A stretch of 64,000 bases of DNA from Mycobacterium sp. IS-1264 (GCF_001954195.1 NZ_MBES01000012.1:1-64000); one strand, 5' to 3'; shown: positions 25,602 through 34,515, numbered from the stretch's first letter. Translations and numbers: made by a program. Notes: generated by a model from the sequence alone, not told the origin.

Positions 25602-27143
25602 ATGCAGATTCGCCCCCACATCGGCGCCGACAAACCCGCCGTGATCCTGCACCCGTCGGGCACAGTCGTCACGTTCGACGACCTGGAAGCCCGCGCCAAC
25701 CGGCTGGCCCACCGGTTCCGCGAGGCCGGCCTGCGCGAGGGTGACACCGTCGCGATCCTGATGGAGAACAACGAACACATCCACGCGGTCATGTGGGCGG
25801 CGCGGCGCAGCGGCCTGTACTACGTGCCGATCAACACGCACCTGACCCCGGCCGAGGCGGCCTACATCATCGACAACAGCAGCGCCCGGGCGATCATCGG
25901 ATCGGGTGCACTGCGTGAAACCTGCGAGGGCCTGGCGCAACATTCCCCCGCATGCGGGCGGTACTCCCAGCCCGGCGGGCTACCGGCCCTGCTGATGATG
26001 GCCGACGGCGATCTCGACGGCTGGGAGCGCTACCCGGAATGCGTTGCGGGCCAACCCGACACACCGATCGACGACGAACTCGAGGGCGACCTGCTGCAGT
26101 ACTCCTCGGGCACCACCGGGCGGCCCAAGGGAATCAAACGCGAGTTGCCGCACGTCCCGCCGGCGGAGGCGGCGGGCATGATGGCGGCGCTGGTGGAATT
26201 CTGGATGACGCCCGACTCGATCTATCTGAGCCCGGCCCCGCTGTATCACACGGCGCCGTCGGTGTGGTCGATGACCGCGCAGGCCGGCGGCATCACGACC
26301 GTGGTTCTGGAGAAGTTCGATCCCGAGGGCACGCTGGACGCCATCCAGCGCTACCGCGTGACCCACGGCCAGTTCGTGCCGGCCATGTTCACCCGGATGC
26401 TCAAACTGCCTCAGGCGGTTCGTGATTCGTACGACGTGTCCAGCCTGCAGCGGGTGATGCACGCCGCGGCGCCGTGTCCGGTGGAGATCAAGAAGCAGAT
26501 GATCGACTGGTGGGGGCCGATCGTTGACGAGTATTACGCGTCCTCGGAGGCGATCGGGTCGACGTTGATCAGCGCCGAGGAGTGGCTGGCCCATCCCGGT
26601 TCGGTCGGCCGGCCCATGAACTGCCAGATCCACATCCTCGGCGAGGACGGCACCGAGCTGCCCGCGGGGCAGCCCGGTGAGATCTACTTCGAGGGCGGCT
26701 TCTCCTTCGAATACCTCAACGATCCGACGAAAACCGCTGCCTCACATGACAAGCACGGTTGGGCCACCGTCGGCGACGTCGGCTACCTCGACGACGAGGG
26801 CTACTTGTTCCTGACCGACAGGCGCCACCACATGATCATCTCCGGCGGGGTGAACATCTATCCACAGGAGACCGAGAACCTTCTGGTCACCCACCCCAAG
26901 GTGCTCGACGCGGCGGTGTTCGGCATTCCCGACGACGAGATGGGCCAGCGCGTGGTGGCCGCCGTGCAGACCGTCGACCCTGCTGACGCCACCGACGAAT
27001 TCGCCGCCGAGCTGCTCGGCTGGCTGCGAGACCGCCTGGCGCACTACAAATGCCCGCGATCCATCGCGTTCGAGACGCAGCTGCCGCGCACCGACACCGG
27101 AAAGCTCTACAAGAACGGGCTGATCGAGAAGTATTCGGTGTGA
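25602..27143 (+). CDS. fadD4: Fatty-acid--CoA/AMP ligase FadD4
   Basis: A 513-residue adenylate-forming enzyme that activates a carboxylic acid with ATP and CoA. Motif A3 is YSSGTTGRPKGIKR; A5 is DEYYASSEAIGSTL; A8 is DRRHHMIISGGVNIYPQETEN; the C-terminal catalytic Lys lies in PRTDTGKLYK. It matches M. tuberculosis FadD4 closely over its length. ATG 25602 begins MQIRPHIG and fits the leaderless promoter; an open frame runs back to 25530 but has no support. It overlaps the next gene, an enoyl-CoA hydratase, which suggests that both work on the same acyl substrate. Confidence 0.93.
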   Translation: MQIRPHIGADKPAVILHPSGTVVTFDDLEARANRLAHRFREAGLREGDTVAILMENNEHIHAVMWAARRSGLYYVPINTHLTPAEAAYIIDNSSARAIIGSGALRETCEGLAQHSPACGRYSQPGGLPALLMMADGDLDGWERYPECVAGQPDTPIDDELEGDLLQYSSGTTGRPKGIKRELPHVPPAEAAGMMAALVEFWMTPDSIYLSPAPLYHTAPSVWSMTAQAGGITTVVLEKFDPEGTLDAIQRYRVTHGQFVPAMFTRMLKLPQAVRDSYDVSSLQRVMHAAAPCPVEIKKQMIDWWGPIVDEYYASSEAIGSTLISAEEWLAHPGSVGRPMNCQIHILGEDGTELPAGQPGEIYFEGGFSFEYLNDPTKTAASHDKHGWATVGDVGYLDDEGYLFLTDRRHHMIISGGVNIYPQETENLLVTHPKVLDAAVFGIPDDEMGQRVVAAVQTVDPADATDEFAAELLGWLRDRLAHYKCPRSIAFETQLPRTDTGKLYKNGLIEKYSV

Positions 27144-28111
27144 CTCTCCGGGTGGTCGACCTGTCGGGCGCGACGGACGCCGGCGTCGACGTGCCGCCGG
27201 GGGTGACCGTCGCCGTCGGCTCGGCCGCTGACATCGCGAAGTCCGAAACATGGCTCGACGCAGCGACTTTCACCCTGACGGAGGACCCCTGCACCGATCG
27301 CCGGGTGGTCACCGTCGATTCGGTGCCCGAGATGCTGGCCGAGCTGACGCGGCGCTGCCAACGCTGGCCGCATGCCAGCAGCGTCTGCGACGACGTGCTG
27401 CGCGCGGTCAGCCCCGACGGCCCGACACTGGCCGCGGTCGTGACCGAGTCGTTGGCCTACTCCACGCTGCAGGCCGGCCCGGAGTTCGCGCGCTGGCTAG
27501 ACGAACGCGGCCCCGCCCGCATGCCCGACATCGAAGAACCGGTGCAGGCGCGCCGCCACGGCGACACCCTGCGCATCGCGTTCAACCGGCCGCAACGCCA
27601 CAACGCGTTTTCCACCGACGCGCGCGCGGCGCTGCTCGAGGCGCTGACGGTGGCGCAATTAGACCCGTCGGTGACCGGGATCGTGTTGAGCGGCAACGGC
27701 CCATCGTTTTGCAGCGGCGGAGACCTCGCCGAATTCGGCACCTTCGCGGACCCGGCCAGTGCGCACCTGGCGCGCACCCGGTACAGCCCGGCGCTTGCGC
27801 TCGACGCGCTGACCGCCCGGCTCGGCCGGTCCTGCCGTGCCGAGGTGCACGGCCGGGTGATGGGCAGCGGACTGGAGATGGCGGCGTTCTGCGGATGGAT
27901 TGAGGCGCGCGACGATTCGGTCTTCGGGCTACCCGAATTGACCCTGGGCCTGATCCCCGGCGCCGGCGGCACCGTCAGCGTTACGCGCCGAATCGGCCGC
28001 TGGCGCACGGCGTATCTCGTGCTGTCCGGACGGACCGTCGGCGCCGATACGGCGCTGGAGTGGGGCCTGGTGGACGCCATTCACGTTGGCGCCCAAGGCC
28101 TCTCCCAGTAG
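27140..28111 (+). CDS. Enoyl-CoA hydratase/isomerase with N-terminal extension
   Basis: A 323-residue protein. Residues about 133-323 form a crotonase domain: oxyanion-hole segments NRPQRHNAFS and CSGGDLAEFG, and both acid-base Glu residues (GSGLEMAAF and FGLPELTLGLIPGAGGT). The first 130 residues are not crotonase and match nothing I recognise. GTG 27140 overlaps the fadD4 stop (GTGTGA), so the two are translationally coupled. A hydratase directly behind an acyl-CoA ligase is a natural partner. M. tuberculosis does not have this gene between fadD4 and fadE3 as I recall. The C-terminal trimerisation helix of typical crotonases appears short. Confidence 0.88.
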   Translation: MTLRVVDLSGATDAGVDVPPGVTVAVGSAADIAKSETWLDAATFTLTEDPCTDRRVVTVDSVPEMLAELTRRCQRWPHASSVCDDVLRAVSPDGPTLAAVVTESLAYSTLQAGPEFARWLDERGPARMPDIEEPVQARRHGDTLRIAFNRPQRHNAFSTDARAALLEALTVAQLDPSVTGIVLSGNGPSFCSGGDLAEFGTFADPASAHLARTRYSPALALDALTARLGRSCRAEVHGRVMGSGLEMAAFCGWIEARDDSVFGLPELTLGLIPGAGGTVSVTRRIGRWRTAYLVLSGRTVGADTALEWGLVDAIHVGAQGLSQ

Positions 28112-28115
28112 AAAC

Positions 28116-28562
28116 TCAGTAACCCGAAAACGTCGTCGTAGTGGTCGACGGCAGGTTGGAAATGGCGAAGGCAAAGATGAAGAAGTACACGATCGCGGAC
28201 ATCAGCCCGATGACCCCGCCCGCGATCGCGGCGATGATCGCCCACTTCTTGGCGCTCTCCGAAGCGGACTGGGCCTCGGCGTACCGCCCCTGCGTCCACA
28301 GCCCAGAGACCTTGGTGGAGTAGACGATCGAGACGATTCCCAGCGGAAGACAACACAGGACCGTGGTCAGGATCGCCCAGACGAGGTAGTTGTCCGGTTC
28401 GCGCTGGGCCGGCCAGCCCGGGTGCTGGCCCGGCCAACCCGGTTGCTGACCTTGCCAACCCGGTTGCTGTCCCTGCCATTCCGGCGGTTGGCCCTGCCAA
28501 CCCGGTTGCTGCTGGCCCTGCCATTCTGGGGAACCCTCGTACGGCCCTGGGGGATAACTCAT
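28116..28562 (-). CDS. CD225/dispanin-like membrane protein with W/Q repeats
   Basis: A 148-residue membrane protein. The first 60 residues are a low-complexity Trp/Gln/Gly/Pro region of repeated GWQGQQP-like units. The C-terminal half is a dispanin domain: helix NYLVWAILTTVLCCLPLGIVSIVYSTKV, loop WTQGRYAEAQSASESAKKW and a second helix IIAAIAGGVIGLMSAIVYFF. The start at ATG 28562 gives MSYPPGPYEG, typical of the actinobacterial family. Function is unknown. Upstream open sequence to 28640 is not supported. It sits convergently behind the crotonase gene, four bases from its stop. Confidence 0.88.
   Translation of the reverse strand: MSYPPGPYEGSPEWQGQQQPGWQGQPPEWQGQQPGWQGQQPGWPGQHPGWPAQREPDNYLVWAILTTVLCCLPLGIVSIVYSTKVSGLWTQGRYAEAQSASESAKKWAIIAAIAGGVIGLMSAIVYFFIFAFAISNLPSTTTTTFSGY
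28425..28530. repeat. Tandem repeat coding the W/Q-rich region
   Basis: Exact copies of CCAACCCGGTTGCTG occur at 28434-28448, 28455-28469 and 28497-28511, with degenerate units between them. The repeats lie wholly inside the dispanin-like gene and keep its frame. Confidence 0.8.
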
Positions 28563-28674
28563 GACGACTCCCTTTCCGTGTGGTTCCCTCCGGTCCAGGC
28601 TTTGCTGGCACGTGAAGTCAGGCAAATATACAGCACACATCGGCGTCGGACCGGGAGATTTCGGCTCCCTCCCT

Positions 28675-29853
28675 TCAGATCCCGCCCCGGGCGACGAGCT
28701 GCTCGGCGATCACGTTGCGCTGGATCTCGTTGGTGCCTTCGCCGACGATCATCAGGGGCGCGTCGCGGAAGTATCGTTCGACGTCGTATTCGGTGGAGTA
28801 GCCGTAGCCGCCGTGGATGCGCACGGCGTTGAGCGCGATCTCCATCGCGACCTCGGAGGCGAACAGCTTGGCCATCCCGGCTTCCATGTCGCAGCGCTCG
28901 CCGCTGTCGTAGCGCTCCGCGGCATACCGGGTGAGCTGACGGGCTGCGGCCAGCTTGGTCGCCATGTCGGCGAGGTAGTTGCCGACGGCCTGGTGCTTCC
29001 AGATCGGCCGGCCGAAGCTCTCCCGCTGCTGCGCGTACGCCAGCGCGTCCTCGAGCGCCGCCGTCGCCACCCCCAAGGCCCGCGCAGCTACCTGGATGCG
29101 GCCCGTCTCGAGCCCCTTCATCATTTGCGAAAAGCCCTCGCCCGGGCGGCCGCCCAAAATCGCGGTCGCCGGCAATCGGTAGTTGTCGAACGACAGCTCA
29201 CAGGACTCGACGCCCTTGTAGCCGAGCTTGGGCAGGTCCCGCGACACCGACAGGCCCGCGCCGTGCTCGACGAGCGCGATCGAGATGCCCTTGTGCCGGG
29301 GCTGGGCGTTCGGGTCCGTCTTGCACAACAGGGCGATCAGCCCGGAGCGGCGCGCGTTGGAAATCCAGGTCTTGGAACCGTTGATCACCAGGTCGTCGGA
29401 TCCGTCGGGCAGCGCGGTGGTAGACATGTTCTGCAGGTCGGAGCCGCCGCCGGGCTCGGTCAGCGCCATCGTGGCCCGCAGCTCGCCGCTGGCCATCGGC
29501 GGCAGATACGTCCGCTTTTGCTGCTCGGTGCCGAACAGGGTCAGCAGCTTGGCCACCACGGTGTGTCCGCCCATCGCGCCGGCCAGGCTCATCCAGCCGC
29601 GCGCCAGCTCCTGGGTGACCCGCACATAGCAGGGCATCGACACCGGCGACCCACCGTATTCCTCGGGAACGGCCAGGCCGTAGATGCCGATCCGCTTCAT
29701 CTGCTCGATCCACGCATCGGGGTAGGTGTTGGCGTGCTCGACCTCCCGGACGGTCGGTTTCACGTCGCGGTCGATGAACGCCCGCACGGTGGCAACCAGC
29801 AGGTCTTCTTCGTCTTGGGAGTCGTCGCTGTGCTCTCTGCTCACCCATGCCAT
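28675..29853 (-). CDS. fadE3: Acyl-CoA dehydrogenase FadE3
   Basis: A 392-residue flavoprotein that introduces the alpha-beta double bond in acyl-CoA. Visible are the FAD/substrate loop MALTEPGGGSDLQNMST, WISNARRSG, the CLSF-like SFDNYRLPATAIL, RESFGRPIWKHQAV, and the catalytic Glu in VGEGTNEIQRNVIAEQL. It begins MAWVSREHSDD at ATG 29853. However, a -10 (CAATAT on this strand) overlaps that ATG, and the fourth codon, GTG 29844, lies seven bases after it. The real start may therefore be GTG 29844 on a leaderless mRNA. It is divergent from the Rv0216-like gene. Confidence 0.93.
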   Translation of the reverse strand: MAWVSREHSDDSQDEEDLLVATVRAFIDRDVKPTVREVEHANTYPDAWIEQMKRIGIYGLAVPEEYGGSPVSMPCYVRVTQELARGWMSLAGAMGGHTVVAKLLTLFGTEQQKRTYLPPMASGELRATMALTEPGGGSDLQNMSTTALPDGSDDLVINGSKTWISNARRSGLIALLCKTDPNAQPRHKGISIALVEHGAGLSVSRDLPKLGYKGVESCELSFDNYRLPATAILGGRPGEGFSQMMKGLETGRIQVAARALGVATAALEDALAYAQQRESFGRPIWKHQAVGNYLADMATKLAAARQLTRYAAERYDSGERCDMEAGMAKLFASEVAMEIALNAVRIHGGYGYSTEYDVERYFRDAPLMIVGEGTNEIQRNVIAEQLVARGGI

Positions 29854-29857
29854 ATTG
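29851..29857. promoter_or_regulatory. Shared bidirectional -10 of fadE3 and the Rv0216-like gene
   Basis: CATATTG reads as CATATT (29851-29856) on the plus strand, six bases before GTG 29863. On the minus strand it reads CAATAT (29857-29852), seven bases before GTG 29844. The same AT core can therefore serve as -10 for two divergent leaderless transcripts. Confidence 0.5.
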
Positions 29858-29862
29858 GCCCC

Positions 29863-30870
29863 GTGACTTATGCCGACATACGCGAGGGTGGACCCTACTT
29901 CGACGACCTTTCGGTGGGCCAGGTGTTCGACTGGGCGCCGTCGGCGACGCTGTCGCCGGGTCTGGCCGCGGCGCATCAGGCGATCGTGGGAGACCGGCTG
30001 CGCCTGGCGCTGGACGCCGACCTGTGTGCGGCGGTCACGGGCCTGCCCGGCGCGCTGGCGCATCCCGCCCTGGTCTGCGACGTGGCGATCGGGCAGTCGA
30101 CGCTGGTAACCCAGCGAGTCAAGGCCAACCTGTTCTATCGCGGTCTCACGTTTCACCACTTTCCCGCCCTCGGTGACACGATCTACACGCGCACCGAAGT
30201 CGTTGGGCTGCGGCCGAATTCGCTCAAGCCCGGACGGGCGCCCACGGGGTTGGCCGCGCTGCGGATGATCACGATCGACCAGGCCGATCAGCTGGTCCTC
30301 GACTTCTACCGCTGCGCCATGCTGCCCGCGAGCCCGGACTTTCGTCCCGACGATCGTCCCGCCGACGATCTGTCGGCCATCGGCGCCGACGCGGCCCCGC
30401 CCGCCGCCGATCCGACCGCGCACTGGGACGCCGAGGCTTTCCGGGCCAAGGTGCCCGGCCCGCATTTCGACCCCGGGATCGCGGGCGCGGTGTTGCACAG
30501 CACCGGCGACGTTGTCAGCGGCGCACCGGAATTGGCCAGGCTGACCTTGAATATCGCTGCCACACACCATGATTCGCGGGTCGGCGGGCGCCGGCTGGTG
30601 TACGGCGGGCACACCATCGGGCTGGCGCTCGCGCAGGCCAGCCGGCTGCTGCCCAATCTGGTGACGGTGCTGGGCTGGGAGTCCTGCGACCACACCGGCC
30701 CAGTGCACGAGGGCGACACCCTCTACAGCGAACTACACGTCGAGTCCGCGCAGCCGACCGAGCACGGCGGCGTGCTGAAACTTCGCTCGCTGGTCTACTC
30801 GGTGAGCGACACGGCGGGCCAGCCCGACCGGCCGGTGCTGGACTGGCGCTTCAGCGCCCTGCAGTTCTGA
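29863..30870 (+). CDS. Double-hotdog dehydratase-like protein (Rv0216 homologue)
   Basis: A 335-residue protein, close to the 337 residues of Rv0216, whose structure is a tandem double hotdog related to R-specific enoyl hydratases. The N-terminal hotdog includes FYRGLTFHHFPALGDTIYTRTEVVGLRPNS and the C-terminal one RLVYGGHTIGLALAQASRLLPN with GPVHEGDTLYSELHVE. The catalytic Asp/His arrangement of active hydratases is not obvious, so the enzymatic role is uncertain. GTG 29863 was chosen because CATATT lies six bases upstream. It shares its promoter region with fadE3, a logical partner in acyl-CoA oxidation. Confidence 0.88.
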   Translation: MTYADIREGGPYFDDLSVGQVFDWAPSATLSPGLAAAHQAIVGDRLRLALDADLCAAVTGLPGALAHPALVCDVAIGQSTLVTQRVKANLFYRGLTFHHFPALGDTIYTRTEVVGLRPNSLKPGRAPTGLAALRMITIDQADQLVLDFYRCAMLPASPDFRPDDRPADDLSAIGADAAPPAADPTAHWDAEAFRAKVPGPHFDPGIAGAVLHSTGDVVSGAPELARLTLNIAATHHDSRVGGRRLVYGGHTIGLALAQASRLLPNLVTVLGWESCDHTGPVHEGDTLYSELHVESAQPTEHGGVLKLRSLVYSVSDTAGQPDRPVLDWRFSALQF

Positions 30871-30893
30871 CCCGCGGCGCGGCACGCCACGCG

Positions 30894-30899
30894 CACAAT
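30894..30899 (+). promoter_or_regulatory. -10 CACAAT, leaderless start of the CoA-transferase
   Basis: CACAAT ends six bases before GTG 30906, and no Shine-Dalgarno sequence is visible in the 35-base gap after the Rv0216-like gene. Confidence 0.4.
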
Positions 30900-30905
30900 G
30901 GTGTC

Positions 30906-32090
30906 GTGAGCAGCGAGGCGGCCGACTGGGGAAACAGCGGGTTGGCCTATCTGACCGGGCCGCCCGACGGGCCGCCGGACTTCTCCCGCGCCCACGTGCT
31001 GACCCGCGCCGAGGGGGTCGCCGCGGACATCGCCCACCGAGCGGGCATTCGCGTTGCCGCCGCCCCGCTGCTGACCGGGCGGGCCGCGCTGCTCGGATTG
31101 ACCCGCGGCGGGGCGGTGTCGTGCGGTGGCGCCACCCGATTGCTGGCCGCGCGGGACGGCTGGTGCGCGATCACGCTGTCGCGCCCCGACGATGTCGCCG
31201 CGGTGCCCGCGCTCGTCCACGCCGACGACGTGCCCGCCGACCCCTGGCCCACGCTGCGGCGTTGGGCCGCAACGCAACCGGTGGCGGCGATCATCGAGCG
31301 GGCGGTTCTGCTCGACCTTCCCGCGGCCGCCCTGGGCGAGGTCGCGGCCACGTCGCCGCGGATCGAACGGATGGGATTCCGGGCGGAGGCACACCGGATC
31401 GCCGGCCTGTTGGTGGCCGACCTGTCGTCGATGTGGGCGGGCCCGTTGTGCGGGCAGCTGCTGGCCCGAGCCGGGGCGACCGTCGTCAAAGTCGAGAGCC
31501 CGCGCCGCCCGGACGGCACCCGCAGCGGCAACCGCGCGTTCTTCGACTGGATGAACGGCGGAAAGCTGTCGTATTGCGTCGATTTCGACAACGCCGGCGA
31601 ACTGCGCGACCTGCTCGCGGTCGCCGACGTCGTGATCGAGGGCTCCCGGCCCGCGGCGCTGGCCAGGCGCCGGCTCGGCCCGGGCGACGTTGCGCCGCGA
31701 GCGGGCCGAATCTGGTTGCAGATCACCGGGTACGACGAGCATTCACCGCGGCCGGCGTTCGGCGACGATGCCGCGGTGGCGGGCGGCCTGGTCGGCACCG
31801 GCCACGGCGAACCGGTGTTCTGCGGGGACGCCATCGCCGATCCGCTGACGGGGCTGGAGGCGGCCTGCGCGGTCACCGAATCGCTGGTCCGCGGCGGCGG
31901 CGAGTCGATCCACGTGTCGCTGGCCGCGGTCGCCGCGACCTACGCGGCGCTGCCCACCCAGCCGTCGGCCTCGGGGCACCCCGCCCCGCCGCCGACCGTG
32001 CCGGCCGCGGCCGCGCCGGCGGCCGAACTCGGCGACCACAACGAGGCGGTGCGGCGCCTGGTAGCCGAAAGGCGTTGCCTGTCATGCTGA
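30906..32090 (+). CDS. Family III CoA-transferase (CaiB/racemase-like)
   Basis: A 394-residue protein. A recognisable family III segment runs from about residue 158 to 345: GLLVADLSSMWAGPLCGQLLARAGATVVKVES, FFDWMNGGKLSYCVDF, VIEGSRPAALARR and the catalytic-Asp-type FCGDAIADPLTGLEA. Unusually, some 155 residues precede it (GLAYLTGPPDGPPDFS and following), resembling the second domain of larger CoA-transferases, and the usual long C-terminal part is missing. The protein may be a rearranged family member. It overlaps the amidohydrolase gene by seven bases, indicating an operon. Family members move CoA between carboxylates or epimerise 2-methylacyl-CoA; the substrate is unknown. Confidence 0.82.
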   Translation: MSSEAADWGNSGLAYLTGPPDGPPDFSRAHVLTRAEGVAADIAHRAGIRVAAAPLLTGRAALLGLTRGGAVSCGGATRLLAARDGWCAITLSRPDDVAAVPALVHADDVPADPWPTLRRWAATQPVAAIIERAVLLDLPAAALGEVAATSPRIERMGFRAEAHRIAGLLVADLSSMWAGPLCGQLLARAGATVVKVESPRRPDGTRSGNRAFFDWMNGGKLSYCVDFDNAGELRDLLAVADVVIEGSRPAALARRRLGPGDVAPRAGRIWLQITGYDEHSPRPAFGDDAAVAGGLVGTGHGEPVFCGDAIADPLTGLEAACAVTESLVRGGGESIHVSLAAVAATYAALPTQPSASGHPAPPPTVPAAAAPAAELGDHNEAVRRLVAERRCLSC

Positions 32091-33400
32091 TTCGGCGGGC
32101 CACCCTGCTGGACGGGACGACCACCAGCATCCGGGTCTCCGAACGGATCGAGGAGATGGGCGACGGGCTGACCGCCCAACCGGGGGAGGGTCTGCTCGAT
32201 GCCGGCGGCGGGACGGTACTGCCCGGGTTGCACGACCACCACGTGCACGTCCGCTCGGCCGCGTCCGCCCTGGACTCGTTTCTCGTCGGCCCGCCCGGCG
32301 TCACCACCAAAACCCAACTGATGCAACTGCTGTCGAATGCCACGCCGGGTCCCGACGGGTGGATTCGCGCCGTCGGCTATCACGAGTCCGTCGCCGGCGA
32401 GCTGGACCGGGCCGCCCTCGACGCGGTGGTGCCGCGCGTCCCGGTACGCGTCCAGCATCGCAGCGGCGCGCTGTGGATCCTCAACTCGGCCGCGCTTGGC
32501 CGCGTCGGCCTGGCCGAACACCCCGACGGCCGGCTGCGCAGCGCCGACCGGGGCTGGTCGGATGCGCTGGCGCGCCGGGAAACCGACCTCGCGGAGCTCA
32601 GCCGCCGAATCACCGCGACCGGCGTCACGGGTGTCACCGACGCCACTCCCGACCTCGGCGCCGACGACATGGTCTCGCTGGTGGTGGCGCAGCGCCGCGG
32701 CGAATTTCGGCCGCGGCTGCACTTCCTGTCGCCGGGCAAGAAGATCCTGCACGACGACCGCCTCGACCTCGACGCCCTGACGGACTGGATCGCCGAGCAC
32801 CACGCGGCCGACCGGCCAATCGCGCTGCACTGCGTGACCGCCGCCCAACTCGTGGTCGCCATCGCCGCCCTGCGCGCCGCCGGCAGCCACCCGCGCGACC
32901 GCATCGAGCACGCGGCGGTTGTGCCGGACGACACCCTGGCCGACCTGGCCGAACTCTCCGCGTCGGGGGGCCTGACGGTGGTTACGCAGCCCAACTTCGT
33001 CGCCGAGCGCGGCGATCAGTACCTCGCCGACGTCCCAGCCGCCGAGCACGGTCAGTTGTGGCGGGTCGCGTCGTTGCTGAAAGCTCAAGTGCGCGTGGCG
33101 CTGTCGACCGACATGCCCTTCGGTCACGGCGATCCGTGGACCGCGATGCGCGCCGCGGTGTACCGCACCACACCCAGCGGCGCCGTCCTGGGCGCCGACG
33201 AATGTGTCTCGGCGCGAGAGGCTTTGACCATGTTCCTGGGCGCCGCCGAGCGACCGGACCGGGCCCGCGCCGTCGAACCCGGGCAGCCGGGCGACCTGTG
33301 CGTGCTGAACGAGCCGCCGGCGACGGCGCTGGCCGAGCTGGACGCCGGCATGGTGGCCGCCACGATCATCGGTGGCGAGCTGGTGTATTTCGCGATGTGA
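32084..33400 (+). CDS. Amidohydrolase-family protein
   Basis: A 438-residue metal-dependent hydrolase of the amidohydrolase 3 (YtcJ-like) group. The metal site HDHHVHVRS lies near residue 47, the second His site is in IALHCVTA, another in RIEHAAVVP, and the Asp in ALSTDMPFGHGDP. The C-terminal beta-sandwich closes with GDLCVLNEPP and GGELVYFAM. The start ATG overlaps the end of the CoA-transferase. It would hydrolyse an amide, ester or related bond; the substrate cannot be told. It converges with lipW, 7 bp away. M. tuberculosis lacks both genes here as I recall. Confidence 0.88.
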   Translation: MLIRRATLLDGTTTSIRVSERIEEMGDGLTAQPGEGLLDAGGGTVLPGLHDHHVHVRSAASALDSFLVGPPGVTTKTQLMQLLSNATPGPDGWIRAVGYHESVAGELDRAALDAVVPRVPVRVQHRSGALWILNSAALGRVGLAEHPDGRLRSADRGWSDALARRETDLAELSRRITATGVTGVTDATPDLGADDMVSLVVAQRRGEFRPRLHFLSPGKKILHDDRLDLDALTDWIAEHHAADRPIALHCVTAAQLVVAIAALRAAGSHPRDRIEHAAVVPDDTLADLAELSASGGLTVVTQPNFVAERGDQYLADVPAAEHGQLWRVASLLKAQVRVALSTDMPFGHGDPWTAMRAAVYRTTPSGAVLGADECVSAREALTMFLGAAERPDRARAVEPGQPGDLCVLNEPPATALAELDAGMVAATIIGGELVYFAM

Positions 33401-33407
33401 CGGGCGA

Positions 33408-34313
33408 TCAGCCGGCGGGGGCGAGCGCGGCGCGCAAACTGTCGCACTGAGTGTCGAAAAAACGTTGCGACACTTGGGCTTTCGGCACGAACAGGTCGAA
33501 CCCGTGGAATACGCCGGGGACCACCTCGACCTCGCACGGCACCCCGGCGGCGCGCAGCCGTTCGGCGTAGGCGAGATCCTCGTCGTGGAACAGGTCGTGG
33601 GTGCCCACCCCGATCCACGCGGGTGGCAGGCCACTCAGGTCGTCGCGCCGCGCCGGCACGGCTACCGAGGGGTCGGCATCGCCGAGGTAGGCCGTCCAGC
33701 CGAAGTGGTTGCTGCGCGGGTTCCACAGCCGGTAGTGCGGCTGGTCCGCGGTGGTGGAACTGCGATCGTCGAGCATGGGGTAGACGAGTAGCTGGAACGC
33801 GGGTGCGACATCGCCGCGGTCGCGCGCCAGCAGGGCCAGGGCCGCCGCCAGCCCGCCGCCGGCGCTGGCACCGCCGATCGCGATCCGTCCCGGGTCCACA
33901 CCGGGCTGCCCGGCCAGCCAGGTCAAAGCGGTATAGCAGTCCTCGAGCGGTGCGGGATAGGGATGTTCGGGGGCCAGCCGGTAATCCACCGATGCGACCG
34001 TGATCCCCAACCTGGAGCTGAACCGGCGGCACAACCGGTCGTCCTGCTGCGCGCTGCCGATCACATATCCGCCACCGTGGATCCACAGCAGCGGGGGGGG
34101 CGGCTGCGTGACGCCCGCCGGGCGGAACAGCCGGCCGCCCGCGCCGGATCCGAGGGCGACGACCTCGACGTCACCCGGTGAGCTCGGCTTACGCAGCCGC
34201 ACGCGTACCCGATCCAAGGTGCGTACCACCGGCAGGGTCCGCCGGCCGACGAGCTGGTGGGGGGTGAGGCGGGCGATGCGGCGCAGATCGGGGTGAACGT
34301 CGGTGTTCGGCAC
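33408..34313 (-). CDS. lipW: Carboxylesterase/lipase LipW
   Basis: A 301-residue alpha/beta hydrolase of the hormone-sensitive-lipase group. The oxyanion motif is IHGGGYVIG; the nucleophile elbow is GGASAGGG (Ser); the acid Asp lies in GTHDLFHDEDL and the His in PGVFHGFDLF. GTG 34313 gives VPNTDVHPDLRRIARLTP and the same length as M. tuberculosis LipW (302 aa). It also sits six bases downstream of GATACT, a -10 for a leaderless transcript. The open frame reaching 34487 is upstream non-coding sequence. The nitrate gene cluster begins 202 bases away in the other direction. Confidence 0.93.
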   Translation of the reverse strand: MPNTDVHPDLRRIARLTPHQLVGRRTLPVVRTLDRVRVRLRKPSSPGDVEVVALGSGAGGRLFRPAGVTQPPPPLLWIHGGGYVIGSAQQDDRLCRRFSSRLGITVASVDYRLAPEHPYPAPLEDCYTALTWLAGQPGVDPGRIAIGGASAGGGLAAALALLARDRGDVAPAFQLLVYPMLDDRSSTTADQPHYRLWNPRSNHFGWTAYLGDADPSVAVPARRDDLSGLPPAWIGVGTHDLFHDEDLAYAERLRAAGVPCEVEVVPGVFHGFDLFVPKAQVSQRFFDTQCDSLRAALAPAG

Positions 34314-34319
34314 CGATCC

Positions 34320-34325
34320 AGTATC
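34320..34325 (-). promoter_or_regulatory. -10 GATACT, leaderless start of lipW
   Basis: On the minus strand GATACT ends six bases before GTG 34313. This supports the choice of start for lipW. Confidence 0.45.
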
Positions 34326-34515
34326 ACCGACGCGGAACGCACCTTCCCCGCCGGCACCGTGAGCCCGCGGTAGTCGTCCGGACAATCCGCGGAAATCCCC
34401 CTGCAACACACGCGCCGTAGCTTCGGTCATAGGCCGATCGGGAGGCGGTATGGGATGTCTACCCAGCGGGGCCGGCGGAGGACGCACCGGCTGCGCACCT
34501 GAGCGGTGATCGCCG

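Noticed and set aside
28434..28511. Short repeats that could suggest a CRISPR array
   Set aside because: Units are 15 bases, irregularly spaced, in frame and encode the W/Q region of a membrane protein.
34314..34515. GlnR binding site upstream of narB
   Set aside because: I looked for the spaced AC-type motif but every candidate had wrong spacing or several mismatches.
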